Source: Acidovorax sp. Root219
Lineage (GTDB): Bacteria > Pseudomonadota > Gammaproteobacteria > Burkholderiales > Burkholderiaceae_C
Reading direction: 5' to 3'
NCBI RefSeq assembly: GCF_001428665.1
Contig: NZ_LMIJ01000001.1
Coordinates: 420,424 to 484,423 of the forward strand
Length of the DNA: 64,000 bases
Positions 46,218 through 56,355 of the stretch are shown in pieces. Numbering within the stretch: the stretch's first letter is position 1; each line of letters opens with the position of its first letter. Below the pieces are notes generated by a model, which was not told where the DNA came from, ran no database searches, and saw only the letters and a list, made by a program, of their open reading frames with translations. A program made the translations under genes and the position numbers.

Positions 46218-47186
46218 TCAGTCCCCAGGGACCAAAACCTGGGGATTGTACCAATCGAGCCCGGTGCCCGAGCGCACGACGAAGCCCGCACCCACCTTGA
46301 GGTGGATGCGGTGGCCCCGCGTAGTGCAGGCAGCCACCTGGCCGAGCAACTCGGCCAGCTGCGCGGCACTGGGCGTGGTGCGGTGCGCGCTGCGCAGCCA
46401 GTGGCGCAGCACATTGGCCTGGCGGGCACGGGGGAGGGCCTGCAGCGCGGCCAGTTGCGGCGGTACACCCACCACGGCCAGGTCGGCCTGGGCGACCTCG
46501 TCGAGCAGCGCACTGGCCTGCGCGGCATTGTCGGCAGACCGCGCAAACGTGTCGCGGAACGCGGGGAATGCGGCTTCGAGCACGGGCAGGATCTGCGCGC
46601 GGATGCGGTTGCGCGTGTAGTGCAGGTCGGCATTGGTGGGGTCTTCCACCCACACCTGCCCCTGTGCCAGCAGCCAGTCGCGCACGGCCTGGCCCGGCAC
46701 GCGCAGCAGCGGGCGGTGCCAGGGCAGGCCCGCGCGATCCCACCGGGCGGGCATGGACGCCAGGCCCGCCACCCCGGCCCCGCGGGAGAGGGCCAGCAGC
46801 AGTGTCTCCACCTGGTCATCGGCATGCTGGGCCAGGGCCACGGCTGCGGTGCCCGCCATCGCCGGGGCTTCCAGCGCTGCATCCAGCGCCGCATAGCGGC
46901 CCTGGCGCGCGGCGTCTTCGGGGCTCTGGCCCGGCTGTGGCCGGGCGTCGATGCGCTGCACCGCCAGCGGCACGGCAAGGCGCGCGCACAGGTCCACACA
47001 ATGGCGCTCGAAGCCGTCGGCGGCCGCCTGCAACCCATGGTGCACGTGGATGGCCCGCACCTGCCCCGGCCAGCGCCGCGCGCAGGCCAGCAGCAGGGCC
47101 GTCGAATCGGCACCGCCGCTCAGGCCCACGGCCAGCGGCAGCACGGGCGCAAAGGCCGCCATGGCGGCGTCGAAGGTCTGGGTCAT
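46218..47186 (-). CDS. tilS: tRNA(Ile)-lysidine synthetase
   Basis: A 322-residue enzyme converting C34 of tRNA-Ile2(CAU) to lysidine so that it reads AUA. PP-loop SGGADSTALLLA, substrate region AQHADDQVETLLLALSRGAG and RPLLRVPGQAVRDW, DPTNADLHYTRNRIR. Start ATG 47186. Upstream of lysC, as usual in Burkholderiales. Slightly shorter than E. coli TilS. Confidence 0.94.
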   Translation of the reverse strand: MTQTFDAAMAAFAPVLPLAVGLSGGADSTALLLACARRWPGQVRAIHVHHGLQAAADGFERHCVDLCARLAVPLAVQRIDARPQPGQSPEDAARQGRYAALDAALEAPAMAGTAAVALAQHADDQVETLLLALSRGAGVAGLASMPARWDRAGLPWHRPLLRVPGQAVRDWLLAQGQVWVEDPTNADLHYTRNRIRAQILPVLEAAFPAFRDTFARSADNAAQASALLDEVAQADLAVVGVPPQLAALQALPRARQANVLRHWLRSAHRTTPSAAQLAELLGQVAACTTRGHRIHLKVGAGFVVRSGTGLDWYNPQVLVPGD

Positions 47187-47300
47187 GGGATGGTCATGCC
47201 GCGCCCTCACCCGCGCGGCCTGCAAAGGGGCAGGCGCAATGGAGCAAAGGGACGGGGCGGCAACGCATGGCTGCCGATTATCAGTGCGCGCGCTGGCGCC

Positions 47301-49154
47301 TCAGCCGTGCGGCGCGCCAAGCCGGGGCGCCGCGTGCGCGCCCCCATCGGCCGACAGGCGGAAGGTGCCCACCACCTCCGACAGGCGCACCGACTGGTCC
47401 TTGAGGCTTTGCGCCGCCGCCGCGCTCTGCTCCACCAGGGCGGCGTTCTGCTGCGTCATCTGATCCAGGTGCGAGACGGCCTGGCCCACCTCGTTGATGC
47501 TGGTGCTCTGCTCGTTGGTGGAGGCGGTGATCTCGGCCATGATGTCGGTCACGCGCTGCACCGAGTTGACGATGTCGGTCATGGTGGCGCCGGCATCGTG
47601 CACCAGCCGCGAGCCGGTGGCCACCTGCTCCACCGAGGCGCTGATGAGCTGCTTGATCTCCTTGGCCGCCTCGGCGCTGCGCTGCGCCAGGCTGCGCACC
47701 TCGCTGGCCACCACGGCAAAGCCCCGGCCCTGCTCACCGGCGCGGGCGGCCTCCACCGCGGCATTCAGGGCCAGGATATTGGTTTGGAAGGCTATGCCGT
47801 CGATGGTGCCGATGATGTCGCTGATCTTGCGCGATGCGGCGTTGATCTCGTCCATCGTGCTCACCACGTTGCCCACCACCGAGCCGCCATGCCGGGCCAC
47901 GCTGGAGGCCTGGCCCACCAGCAGATTGGCCTGGCGCGCGGCCTCGGCGTTGTGGCGCACGGTTTCGGTCAGTTGCTGCATGGAGGCCGAGGTTTCTTCC
48001 AGGCTGGACGCGGTGAGTTCGGTGCGCCCGCTCAGGTCGTGGTTGCCGGTGGCGATCTCCTCGGCGGCCACGCGCACCGAGTTGCTGGCGTCGCGTATCT
48101 GCGCCAGCACGCCCGCGAGCTTGCCGGCAAAGCTGTTGAAGCTGGCGGCGATCTGCGCAAGCTCGTCCTCGCCCTGCGCGTCGATGCGGCGCGACAGGTC
48201 GCCGTCGCCCGCCCCGATCTCGTGCATGGCGTCGCGCACCAGGGTCAGCTGGCGCAAGCGCCGCGACAGGATGCCCGCCAGCACCACCAGGGCCACCAGC
48301 AGCACCACGATGCCCGTGCCGATGGAGGTGCCCAGCATGGTGCGGATCGGCGCCATGGCCTCGCTCTCATCCTGCGCCACCACCAGCATCCAGGGCGTGC
48401 CAGCCACAGGCGCCACACTCAACAGCCGGCTGCGTCCGCCAATCTCCGAACGCAGCACGCCCTTGTCCTTGGCGACCTGCAGCAACTTCTCGGCGCTCAG
48501 ATCCTTGGAAAGGTCCGTCACTGGCTTGAGCGTGAGCGCCACGTCGGGGTGGGCAATGATCTTGCCATCCGACGCAGCCAGGAATCCAAAGCTTTGCGGC
48601 GTGGGCCGGATCGAGGCGACATTGGCCACCACCGACTCCATGTAAACATCGCCTGCGGCCACGCCTTTCAGCGCCGCGCCGTTGCCCACGGGAGCGGCGA
48701 AGGTCACCACCAGCTTCTGGTCCGACGCGGAGATATACGGTGGCGTGACCACTGGCGCGCCAGCCTTGGCGGCCTGTTGGTACCAGGGCCGCGCTGTGGG
48801 GTCGTAGTCGGGGGGCAGGCTGCGCGCTTCGGAGAACACGTATTTTTTGTCCGCATAGCCGAAGTACGCGGTGCTGAACTGCCCCGCATCGCGCAGCATG
48901 GCCAGGGATTTGGCGGGCTCGGCCTCGGCAAAGGACTGCACCGACGCGACGATGATGCCGCTTTTGGCGCGCGCCCACTCGGCAATGGTTTCGGCGTGGC
49001 TCTGCGCTGTGGCGAGGCTTTCCTCGGCCAGCGAGGCCTGCGCCTGGGATCGCGCCGTGAGGTAGTTGGCCACCGTGAGGGCCAAGAGCCCCGCCACCAG
49101 GCAGGCAATGGAGACCAGGAGGATCTGGCCCTTGAGAGTCTTCAGGAACGACAT
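47301..49154 (-). CDS. Methyl-accepting chemotaxis protein with Cache-type sensor
   Basis: A 617-residue chemoreceptor: N-terminal membrane segment (LLVSIACLVAGLLALTVA), a double-Cache periplasmic domain (about 30-275; RPWYQQAAKAGAPVVTPPY, AGTPWMLVVAQDE), second membrane segment (GIVVLLVALVVLAGIL), HAMP, and signalling domain with the tip [23 protein letters not shown] 49154 (MSFLKTLKG). Small organic acids or amino acids are typical ligands of Cache receptors; the one here is unknown. Confidence 0.93.
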   Translation of the reverse strand: MSFLKTLKGQILLVSIACLVAGLLALTVANYLTARSQAQASLAEESLATAQSHAETIAEWARAKSGIIVASVQSFAEAEPAKSLAMLRDAGQFSTAYFGYADKKYVFSEARSLPPDYDPTARPWYQQAAKAGAPVVTPPYISASDQKLVVTFAAPVGNGAALKGVAAGDVYMESVVANVASIRPTPQSFGFLAASDGKIIAHPDVALTLKPVTDLSKDLSAEKLLQVAKDKGVLRSEIGGRSRLLSVAPVAGTPWMLVVAQDESEAMAPIRTMLGTSIGTGIVVLLVALVVLAGILSRRLRQLTLVRDAMHEIGAGDGDLSRRIDAQGEDELAQIAASFNSFAGKLAGVLAQIRDASNSVRVAAEEIATGNHDLSGRTELTASSLEETSASMQQLTETVRHNAEAARQANLLVGQASSVARHGGSVVGNVVSTMDEINAASRKISDIIGTIDGIAFQTNILALNAAVEAARAGEQGRGFAVVASEVRSLAQRSAEAAKEIKQLISASVEQVATGSRLVHDAGATMTDIVNSVQRVTDIMAEITASTNEQSTSINEVGQAVSHLDQMTQQNAALVEQSAAAAQSLKDQSVRLSEVVGTFRLSADGGAHAAPRLGAPHG

Positions 49155-49263
49155 GCAGCCCCCTTCGATCCACCCACCACCCAGCAGGCGATTCACCATG
49201 CTACATCCGGTTACCGTTGGGGCGCCAGAGGGTTGGCGCCCGCGCCTTCCTGCCGGCACAAAA

Positions 49264-49295
49264 AACAACAACGGCCCGTGAAGGGCCGTTGTTGT
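49264..49295 (-). terminator. Rho-independent terminator of accA
   Basis: ACAACAACGGCCC and GGGCCGTTGTTGT are perfect arms with a five-base loop. On the minus strand the stem is followed by a T run. Confidence 0.9.
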
Positions 49296-49313
49296 GGGGT
49301 TGGAGGCAGAGGC

Positions 49314-50288
49314 TCAGCGCTCTGACTTGGTATCGCTGAAGCGGCCGTAGCTCTGCAGGCGCTCGTAGCGGCGGTCCAGCAGGTCCTTGGTCTTGAGGTC
49401 CGCCACCTGGCGGAAGGCGTCGCCCAGGGCGCGCTTCAAAAAGGCGGCCATCTGCTTGTGGTCGCGGTGGCCGCCGCCCACGGGCTCGCTCACGATCTTG
49501 TCTACCAGGCCCAGGGCCTTCAGGCGGTGGGCGGTGATGCCCAGGGCGTCGGCCGCTTCCTGGGCCTTCTCGCTGGTCTTCCAGAGAATGGAGGCGCAGC
49601 CCTCGGGGCTGATCACGGAGTAGATGGCGTACTGCAGCATCACCACCTGGTCGGCCACGCTGATCGCCAGCGCGCCGCCGGAGCCGCCTTCGCCGATGAT
49701 GGTGGTGATGATGGGCACTTCGAGTTGCGCCATCTCGAAGATGTTGCGGCCGATGGCTTCGGACTGGCCGCGCTCTTCGGCGTCGATGCCGGGGTAGGCA
49801 CCAGGCGTGTCGACGAAGGTGAACACTGGCAGCTTGAACTTCTCGGCCGTCTTCATCAGGCGCAGGGCCTTGCGGTAGCCCTCGGGCTTGCTCATGCCGA
49901 AGTTGCGCATGGCGCGCTCCTTGGTGTCGCGCCCCTTCTGGTGGCCCAGCACCATGCAGGCATGGCCGTTGAAGCGTGCCAGGCCGCCCACGATGGACAG
50001 GTCGTCCGCATAGTGGCGGTCACCGTGCAGTTCCACGAAGTCGGTGAAGATGTCGCGCACGTAGTCGAGCGTGTAGGGGCGCTCGGGGTGGCGGGCGATC
50101 TTGGTGATCTGCCAGGGCGACAGCTCGGCGTAGATGTCCTTGGTGAGCTGCTGGCTCTTCTTGCTCAGCTGGTCGATCTCTTCCGAGATATCGACGGCGC
50201 TCTCGGTCTGCACGTAGCGCAGTTCTTCGATTTTGGTTTCGAGTTCGGCAATCGGCTGCTCGAAATCCAGAAAGGTCTTTTTCGCCAA
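49314..50288 (-). CDS. accA: Acetyl-CoA carboxylase carboxyltransferase subunit alpha
   Basis: A 324-residue subunit that with AccD transfers carboxyl from biotin to acetyl-CoA, the committed step of fatty-acid synthesis. Signature regions [55 protein letters not shown]. The start is TTG 50288 (minus strand) with AAGGAGAACAACG upstream. It is the only start that gives the conserved [11 protein letters not shown]-terminus, so this housekeeping gene uses a weak codon. Confidence 0.95.
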   Translation of the reverse strand: MAKKTFLDFEQPIAELETKIEELRYVQTESAVDISEEIDQLSKKSQQLTKDIYAELSPWQITKIARHPERPYTLDYVRDIFTDFVELHGDRHYADDLSIVGGLARFNGHACMVLGHQKGRDTKERAMRNFGMSKPEGYRKALRLMKTAEKFKLPVFTFVDTPGAYPGIDAEERGQSEAIGRNIFEMAQLEVPIITTIIGEGGSGGALAISVADQVVMLQYAIYSVISPEGCASILWKTSEKAQEAADALGITAHRLKALGLVDKIVSEPVGGGHRDHKQMAAFLKRALGDAFRQVADLKTKDLLDRRYERLQSYGRFSDTKSER

Positions 50289-50404
50289 CGTTGTTCTCCT
50301 TGGGTCGCGCCGGGGGCGCGTGCCATGAATGAGGCACGCACTGTAACCGACGCGTTACGAGTTGGGTTTGACGCCTGTAAAGAAATGGGCCCTGGAGCGG
50401 GCCG

Positions 50405-51088
50405 TCAGTACGACACGACGGGCTGCGGATCCATGGATCGCCAAATATACCAAGTCGCCACGCTGGCCCATGGCTTCCAGGCCTCGGCGACTTCGCGGGC
50501 TTCGCTGCGGCTCACGGTTTCGCCCGAGAAGTAGTTGTGGCTGATGCCGCCGATCAACCCCACGTCGTCCAGGGGCAAGACATTGGGGCGCATCAGGTAG
50601 AAGATGAGGAACATCTCGGCCGTCCAGCGGCCAATGCCGCGGATGGCCACCAGCTCGGCAATGATGGCTTCGTCGTCCATCGAGGCCCAGTCCTTCACGT
50701 GCAGCTTGCCGCCGTCGAAGTGCAGGGCCAGGTCGACCAGGTAGTCGACCTTGCGGGCCGACAGGCCGGCCGCGCGCATGTCGTCCACCTTGAGCTTGAG
50801 CACGCTGGCCGGCTTCATGCTGCGCGGCAGCTGGGCAAAGCGCTCCCACACGGTCTGCGCGGCCTTCACCGAAATCTGCTGGCCCACGATGGAGCGCGCC
50901 AGCGTGGTGAAGGCATCGCCCTGGGTCTGCAGCGCGGCGTCACCGAACTGGGGGATCAGGCGCTTCATCACCCGGTCCTTCTTCATCAGGTGCTTGCAGG
51001 CCTCGGCCCAGTAGGCGGGCGTGGAAACGGCCACGGCCGGCGCGGCCGCAGCAATCGCGGCAGGTACCAACAGTTCCTCTTTAGCCAT
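50405..51088 (-). CDS. DNA-3-methyladenine glycosylase II (AlkA-like)
   Basis: A 227-residue base-excision repair enzyme of the HhH-GPD superfamily: helix-hairpin-helix VAIRGIGRWTAEMFLIF and the downstream catalytic Asp in PLDDVGLIGG. Lacks the 4Fe-4S cluster of the Nth/MutY branch. Start ATG 51088; ATG 51106 adds six residues. Between accA and cysS, the usual Burkholderiales arrangement. Confidence 0.9.
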   Translation of the reverse strand: MAKEELLVPAAIAAAAPAVAVSTPAYWAEACKHLMKKDRVMKRLIPQFGDAALQTQGDAFTTLARSIVGQQISVKAAQTVWERFAQLPRSMKPASVLKLKVDDMRAAGLSARKVDYLVDLALHFDGGKLHVKDWASMDDEAIIAELVAIRGIGRWTAEMFLIFYLMRPNVLPLDDVGLIGGISHNYFSGETVSRSEAREVAEAWKPWASVATWYIWRSMDPQPVVSY

Positions 51089-51160
51089 TTTTCTTGCCGC
51101 TGCCATGGGGGTTGTTCTTGTTCTCTTCGTTCATGCGTTGTTCTATCGGGGGCATGCGGG

Positions 51161-52540
51161 TCACTGGGCGGCTTCCCAGGTGGTGCCAGCGGCGGAATCC
51201 TTGAGCACGATGCCCTGGGCCAGCAGCGCCTGGCGGATGCGGTCGGCCTCGGCGAAATTCTTGGCGGCCTTGGCGGCGGCGCGGGCAGCGATCTGCTCGC
51301 CGATGGCGGCTTCGTCCAGCCCGGCACCGGCCTTCAGGAAGGCCTCTGGCTCGCCCTGCAGAATGCCCAGGCAACCGCCCAGGGCCTTGAGCAGCCCGGC
51401 CAACTCGGCCGAGCGGGTCTTGTTCACATCGCCCGCCAGGTCGAACAGCACGGCCATGGCCTCGGGCGTGCCGAAGTCCTCGTCCATGGCCGCCTTGAAG
51501 CGCGCAGCGTGGGGCGCGGTCCAGTCGATGGCGGCCGCAGGGGCCGGGGCCACCAGGCTGAGCGCGGTGTACAGGCGTTTGAGGGCCTGGCGCGCGTCGT
51601 CCAGGTGGGCATCGCTGTAGTTCAGGGCGCTGCGGTAGTGGGCACGCACGATGAAAAAGCGCACCGTCTCGGCGTCGTACTTCGCCAGCACCTCGCGGAT
51701 GGTGAAGAAGTTACCGAGCGACTTGCTCATCTTCTCGTTGTCCACGCGCACAAAACCGTTGTGCACCCAGAACTTCGCCAGGGGCTTGCCGTTGGCGCCT
51801 TCGCTCTGGGCGATCTCGTTCTCGTGGTGCGGGAACTGCAGGTCCATGCCGCCGCCGTGGATGTCGAAGGTCTCGCCCAGCGTGGCGCCGCACATGGCCG
51901 AGCACTCGATGTGCCAACCGGGGCGGCCCGAGCCGAATGCGCTGTCCCACTTGGCCTCGGGCGGCTCTTCGGGCTTGGACGCCTTCCACAATACGAAATC
52001 GAGCGGGTCTTCCTTGCCGTCGAGCACGGCCACGCGCTCGCCGGCGCGCAGCTCGTCGATGGACTTGCCCGAGAGCTTGCCGTAGCCGTCGAACTTGCGC
52101 ACCGAATAGTTCACATCGCCATTGCTGGCGCGGTAGGCCAGGCCCTTGCCTTCCAGGGCGCCGATCAGCGCGAGCATCTGCGGCACGTATTCGGTGGCGC
52201 GCGGCTCGATGGAGGGCGGCTCGATGCCCAGGGCCGCGATGTCGGTGTGCATGGCGGCGATCATCTCGTCGGTGAGGGCACGGATGGTGATGCCGCGCTC
52301 CAGCGCCCGCCGGATGATCTTGTCGTCGATGTCGGTGATGTTGCGCACGTAGGTCACGCGCAGGCCGCTGGCCTTGAGCCAGCGCTGCACCACGTCGAAC
52401 GCCATCATCATGCGGGCGTGACCGATGTGGCACAGGTCATAAATCGTCATGCCGCACACATACATGCGGACATGGCCAGATTCGAGCGGGGAAAAGTTCT
52501 CCAACTCACGCGAAAGCGTGTTGTAGATGCGCAAACTCAT
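51161..52540 (-). CDS. cysS: Cysteinyl-tRNA synthetase
   Basis: A 459-residue class I aminoacyl-tRNA synthetase. [20 protein letters not shown] has the HIGH motif and the Zn Cys; KMSKSLGN is the second motif; [10 protein letters not shown] and [16 protein letters not shown] are Zn ligands. Divergent from the TPR gene across a 217-base region. Normal length. Confidence 0.97.
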   Translation of the reverse strand: MSLRIYNTLSRELENFSPLESGHVRMYVCGMTIYDLCHIGHARMMMAFDVVQRWLKASGLRVTYVRNITDIDDKIIRRALERGITIRALTDEMIAAMHTDIAALGIEPPSIEPRATEYVPQMLALIGALEGKGLAYRASNGDVNYSVRKFDGYGKLSGKSIDELRAGERVAVLDGKEDPLDFVLWKASKPEEPPEAKWDSAFGSGRPGWHIECSAMCGATLGETFDIHGGGMDLQFPHHENEIAQSEGANGKPLAKFWVHNGFVRVDNEKMSKSLGNFFTIREVLAKYDAETVRFFIVRAHYRSALNYSDAHLDDARQALKRLYTALSLVAPAPAAAIDWTAPHAARFKAAMDEDFGTPEAMAVLFDLAGDVNKTRSAELAGLLKALGGCLGILQGEPEAFLKAGAGLDEAAIGEQIAARAAAKAAKNFAEADRIRQALLAQGIVLKDSAAGTTWEAAQ

Positions 52541-52757
52541 GGGATGTCAGTCAGGGGGAAACCGAAAGGGGGTGTGGGTGAAGCCCGTTCACCCGGCAGC
52601 AGCGGGAACAGGCCCCTCGGGGGGCGCGTTCGTCAGCGAACGCCCATCGAAATCACCAGCGGCAACAGCGCACCGTCATGACCACCCCCTCAGCTACAAT
52701 CCGCCGCAGTATAAGCCCCGCCAGGGTTCGACGCTGTCCATCACCTTCCATACCCTC

Positions 52758-53840
52758 ATGAAGCAACCAGTCCGCCGCACCCTCCCCCGAATTTTGCGCC
52801 TGCTGGCCCTGACGGCATTGGTGGGCACCACCCTGGCACATGCGGCCGACGACTACGCCGACATCACGCAGTTGCTCAAGGCCGGCAAGGCGGGCGAAGC
52901 CCTGACCAAGGCCGACCAGCGCCTGGCCACCAGCCCGCGCGACCCGCAACTGCGCTTTCTGCGCGGCGTGGCCCAGTCCGACTCGGGCAAGCCCACCGAG
53001 GCCATCACCACCTTCACCAAGCTGACCGAAGAGTACCCCGAGCTGCCCGAGCCCTACAACAACCTGGCCGTGCTCTACGCCAACCAGAACCAGTTGGACA
53101 AGGCCCGCACCGCGCTGGAAATGGCCATCCGCACCAACCCCAGCTACGCCACCGCGCACGAGAACCTGGGCGACATCTACGCCAAGCTGGCCAGCCAGGC
53201 CTACAACAAGGCGTTGCAGCTCGACGCGACCAACGCCAACTCGGTTAAGCCCAAGCTGGCGCTGATCCGCGAACTGTTCTCGGCCGACCCATCGGGCAAG
53301 GCCCGCCCTGCCGCTGCAGCCCCCTCACCTTCACCCTCACCCGCACCTGCCGTGGTCGCCACGCAGCGCCCTGCCCCGGCCCCAGCCGCTGCGCCCGCCG
53401 CACCGGCGCCTGCTCCAGTGGCACCTGCTCCAACACCCGCTCCTGCCCCGGCACCCGCTGCAGCGGCACCCGCCCCTGCCGCGGCAGCTGCTGCGCCCGC
53501 ATCCACCCAGGAAGTCACCGCCGCCGTGCAGGCCTGGGCCGCCGCCTGGGCCGCCAAGGACATGAAGGCCTACCTGGGCGCCTACGACAAGGACTTCGAC
53601 CCGCCAGGCCGCCAGACCCGCGCCGCCTGGGAGAAAGAGCGCGAATCGCGCATCGTGGGCAAATCCAAGATCACCGTACAGGTCTCCGACATCACCGTGA
53701 GCGTGAGCGGCAATAAGGCCACGGCGCGCTTTCGCCAGGCCTACAGCGCCGATGCGCTCAACGTGACCAGCCGCAAGACGCTGGACCTGGTGCAGAACGG
53801 CGGCCGCTGGGCCATCGTGCGGGAAGCCACCGGCGGCTGA
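52758..53840 (+). CDS. Exported TPR protein with Pro/Ala linker and Cds6-like C-terminal domain
   Basis: A 360-residue protein: signal peptide (LLALTALVGTTLAHA), three to four TPR-like helix pairs (about 35-160, PEPYNNLAVLYANQNQLDKA), a 90-residue Pro/Ala-rich linker (about 175-250), and a C-terminal NTF2-like domain (WAAAWAAKDMKAYLGAYDKDF). That last domain also ends the neighbouring L,D-transpeptidase gene, suggesting a shared partner in the envelope. Start ATG 52758. Functions of such proteins in cell-wall enzyme regulation are inferred. Confidence 0.8.
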   Translation: MKQPVRRTLPRILRLLALTALVGTTLAHAADDYADITQLLKAGKAGEALTKADQRLATSPRDPQLRFLRGVAQSDSGKPTEAITTFTKLTEEYPELPEPYNNLAVLYANQNQLDKARTALEMAIRTNPSYATAHENLGDIYAKLASQAYNKALQLDATNANSVKPKLALIRELFSADPSGKARPAAAAPSPSPSPAPAVVATQRPAPAPAAAPAAPAPAPVAPAPTPAPAPAPAAAAPAPAAAAAAPASTQEVTAAVQAWAAAWAAKDMKAYLGAYDKDFDPPGRQTRAAWEKERESRIVGKSKITVQVSDITVSVSGNKATARFRQAYSADALNVTSRKTLDLVQNGGRWAIVREATGG

Positions 53841-53921
53841 TGGTGGTGCACGACATGGCGACGGCGCCCACCCTGTGGGCTGGCGAACAGCTTCGAACCA
53901 GCCGCTGACCGACTGACGGAC

Positions 53922-55220
53922 ATGATGGTGGATTCGCCCCGCTGGGGCCGCCGCACGGCGGCCGTTGTGCTGTTGCTGGCTGCCGCTGCGCAGGCAGCGC
54001 CCGCCTTCGCCCAGAATCCGCAAAACCGCATGCGCGGTGCCGGTGCCGGTGCCGGTGCCGGTGCCGCCAAGCCAGCCAAGGCCACCGAGAACCTGCGCGA
54101 CGGCCAGGCCGAGGCGCGGTTGATGGAGGTCTACCAGCTCACCGGCCAGGGCCGTGGCCGCGAGGCACTGGCCCGCGCCGAAAGCCTGGCACGCGACTAC
54201 CCCAACTTCCAGCTGGCGCAACTGGCGCTGGGTGACCTGCTCAACGCCCGCGTGCGCCCCGTGCGCAAGCTCGGCGACGTGCCCGAGGCCGATGCCGCGC
54301 GTGCCCCCGAAGCCGGCGGCATGCTCGACGAGCTGCGCACCGAGTCGCTGCAGCGCGTGCAGGCGCACAAGAACCGCCCAGGCCCCGACCGCATACCCGC
54401 CCAGTTCCTGGAGCTGTCCAGCCGCTCGCGCCACGCGATCGCCATCGACGCATCGCGCTCGCGCCTGTACCTCTTCGAGAACACGCCCAAGGGCCTGCAG
54501 CTGGTGGCCGACTACTACGCCTCCGTGGGCAAGCTGGGCATCGAAAAGCTGGTCGAGGGCGACCAGCGCACCCCCCTGGGCGTGTACTTCATCACCAGCC
54601 GCCTGGACCCGGTCACGCTCAAGGACTTCTACGGCGCCGGCGCCCTGCCCATCAACTACCCCAACCCGCTGGACCAGAGCCGGGGCAAGACCGGCAGCGG
54701 CATCTGGCTGCACGGCACACCGCCCGACCAGTTCGCGCGCGCCCCCCTGGCCACCGATGGCTGCGTGGTGCTGGCCAACCCCGACCTGGAGCGCATCCTG
54801 CGCCAGGTGGAGCCCCGCTCCACCCCCGTGGTGATTGCCCGCCAGCTGCAGTGGGTGGCCGCACACAGCGTGCAGGCCGAGCGCAATGCCTTCGAGGCCG
54901 TGCTCAACGCCTGGCGCACCGCCAAGTCGCAGGGCGACATGGCGCGGCTGACGGGCTTTTACGCCCCCGATTTCCAGAGCTACCGGCAAAAGCCCCTGTC
55001 GGAGTGGACCACGGTGCTGCAGGCCGAGTCGCGCGCCTTGAAGGGCCGTGAAATACAGCTCAAGGACAAGTCTTACCTGCGCTGGACAGACGCCACCGAC
55101 ACCATGGTGGTAACGTTCGGCGAAGTCGCCGAAGGCGCACGCACCGGCCCCGTCAAGCGCCAGTACTGGAAGCGCAAGGGCCAGCAATGGCAAATATTCT
55201 TTGAAGGAGTGATTGGATGA
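53922..55220 (+). CDS. L,D-transpeptidase (YkuD) with Cds6-like C-terminal domain
   Basis: A 432-residue periplasmic enzyme: signal peptide (VVLLLAAAAQAAPAFAQ), Ala/Gly repeat (residues 39-48, coded by five GGTGCC units), helical region, YkuD domain (about 165-310) with GSGIWLHGTPP (His), TDGCVVLANP (nucleophile Cys), and a C-terminal NTF2-like domain. It crosslinks peptidoglycan or attaches lipoproteins; the specific role is unknown. The gene is immediately followed by ppiA with a 4-base overlap (ATGA), so expression may be coupled. Confidence 0.88.
   Translation: MMVDSPRWGRRTAAVVLLLAAAAQAAPAFAQNPQNRMRGAGAGAGAGAAKPAKATENLRDGQAEARLMEVYQLTGQGRGREALARAESLARDYPNFQLAQLALGDLLNARVRPVRKLGDVPEADAARAPEAGGMLDELRTESLQRVQAHKNRPGPDRIPAQFLELSSRSRHAIAIDASRSRLYLFENTPKGLQLVADYYASVGKLGIEKLVEGDQRTPLGVYFITSRLDPVTLKDFYGAGALPINYPNPLDQSRGKTGSGIWLHGTPPDQFARAPLATDGCVVLANPDLERILRQVEPRSTPVVIARQLQWVAAHSVQAERNAFEAVLNAWRTAKSQGDMARLTGFYAPDFQSYRQKPLSEWTTVLQAESRALKGREIQLKDKSYLRWTDATDTMVVTFGEVAEGARTGPVKRQYWKRKGQQWQIFFEGVIG
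54036..54065 (+). repeat. Five tandem GGTGCC units inside the L,D-transpeptidase gene
   Basis: Five perfect copies of GGTGCC, in frame and coding for Gly-Ala. Copy-number change would alter the repeat without breaking the frame. Confidence 0.85.
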
Positions 55221-55789
55221 TTTCCAAGAGAAACGCGGCCCTGTCGCTGGCCGGCATCGCACTGTCGGCCCTGGTCGGCCTGGCAACCCCCGCCCACGCG
55301 CAGGATGCGCCCAAGGTCAAGCTCACCACCTCCGTGGGCGACATCGTGCTGCAACTCGACCCCGCCAAGGCCCCCAAGACGGTGGAGAACTTCCTGGCCT
55401 ACGTGAACGCCAAGCACTACGACGGCACCATCTTCCACCGCGTGATCAACAACTTCATGATCCAGGGCGGCGGTTTCACGCCCGACATGCAGCAAAAGTC
55501 CACCCGGCCGCCGATCCCGCTGGAGGCCAAGAACGGCCTCAAGAACGACACCTACACCGTGGCCATGGCACGCACCTCCAACCCGGAGTCGGCCACCGCC
55601 CAGTTCTTCATCAACGTGAAGAACAACGACAGCCTGAACGCCCCCAGCCCTGACGGCCATGGCTACGCCGTGTTCGGCAAGGTGATCAGCGGCGCCGACG
55701 TGGTCGACAAGATCAAGGCCGTGCCCACCGGGCGCGGCGACGTGCCCACCACCCCCATCGTCATCACGTCCGCCACGGTCGTGAAGTAA
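55217..55789 (+). CDS. ppiA: Periplasmic peptidyl-prolyl cis-trans isomerase (cyclophilin)
   Basis: A 190-residue cyclophilin with a signal peptide (ending ATPAHAQ). Active-site segments [15 protein letters not shown] (Arg in FHRV), [18 protein letters not shown] and GYAVFGKV are intact. Start overlaps the L,D-transpeptidase stop. Assists folding in the periplasm. Followed by cytoplasmic paralogue ppiB after 35 bases. Confidence 0.93.
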   Translation: MISKRNAALSLAGIALSALVGLATPAHAQDAPKVKLTTSVGDIVLQLDPAKAPKTVENFLAYVNAKHYDGTIFHRVINNFMIQGGGFTPDMQQKSTRPPIPLEAKNGLKNDTYTVAMARTSNPESATAQFFINVKNNDSLNAPSPDGHGYAVFGKVISGADVVDKIKAVPTGRGDVPTTPIVITSATVVK

Positions 55790-55824
55790 TCCCCTTTTTT
55801 ACCCATTCAGAAGGAAGCATTGCC

Positions 55825-56331
55825 ATGAGCAACCCCCAAGTCGAACTGCACATCACCGGCTACGGTGTCATCACCCTCGAACTCGACGCTGAAAAGGCCC
55901 CCAAGTCGGCCGAGAACTTCCTGGCCTACGTGAACAAGGGCCACTACAACAACACCATCTTCCACCGTGTGATCCCCGGCTTCATGGTGCAAGGCGGCGG
56001 TTTCGAACCCGGCATGGCGCAAAAGCCCAGCGATGCCCCGATCCAGAACGAAGCCAACAACGGCCTGAAGAACGCCAACTACACCGTGGCCATGGCCCGC
56101 ACGAGCGACCCGCACTCTGCCACCGCCCAGTTCTTCATCAACGTGGCCGACAACGGCTTTCTGAACCACACCGCCCCCTCGGCCCAGGGCTGGGGCTATG
56201 CCGTGTTCGGCAAGGTGGTCGGTGGTGCCGACGTGGTGGACAAGATCAAGGCCGTGAAGACGGGCCGCAAGGGCTTCCATGATGACGTGCCGAAAGACGA
56301 CGTGATCATCGAAAAAGCGGTCGCCCTGTAA
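55825..56331 (+). CDS. ppiB: Cytoplasmic peptidyl-prolyl cis-trans isomerase (cyclophilin B)
   Basis: A 168-residue cyclophilin without signal peptide: [53 protein letters not shown] precedes ATG 55825. Sequence-close to the ppiA product directly upstream, so the two look like a tandem duplication with divergent localisation. Confidence 0.94.
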   Translation: MSNPQVELHITGYGVITLELDAEKAPKSAENFLAYVNKGHYNNTIFHRVIPGFMVQGGGFEPGMAQKPSDAPIQNEANNGLKNANYTVAMARTSDPHSATAQFFINVADNGFLNHTAPSAQGWGYAVFGKVVGGADVVDKIKAVKTGRKGFHDDVPKDDVIIEKAVAL

Positions 56332-56355
56332 ACCAGCGCTTTCGCCGTCACCCCC

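Noticed and set aside
46065..49325. Over 1000-codon plus-strand frame through tilS and the chemoreceptor
   Set aside because: No domains, low-complexity composition, covered by real genes on the other strand.
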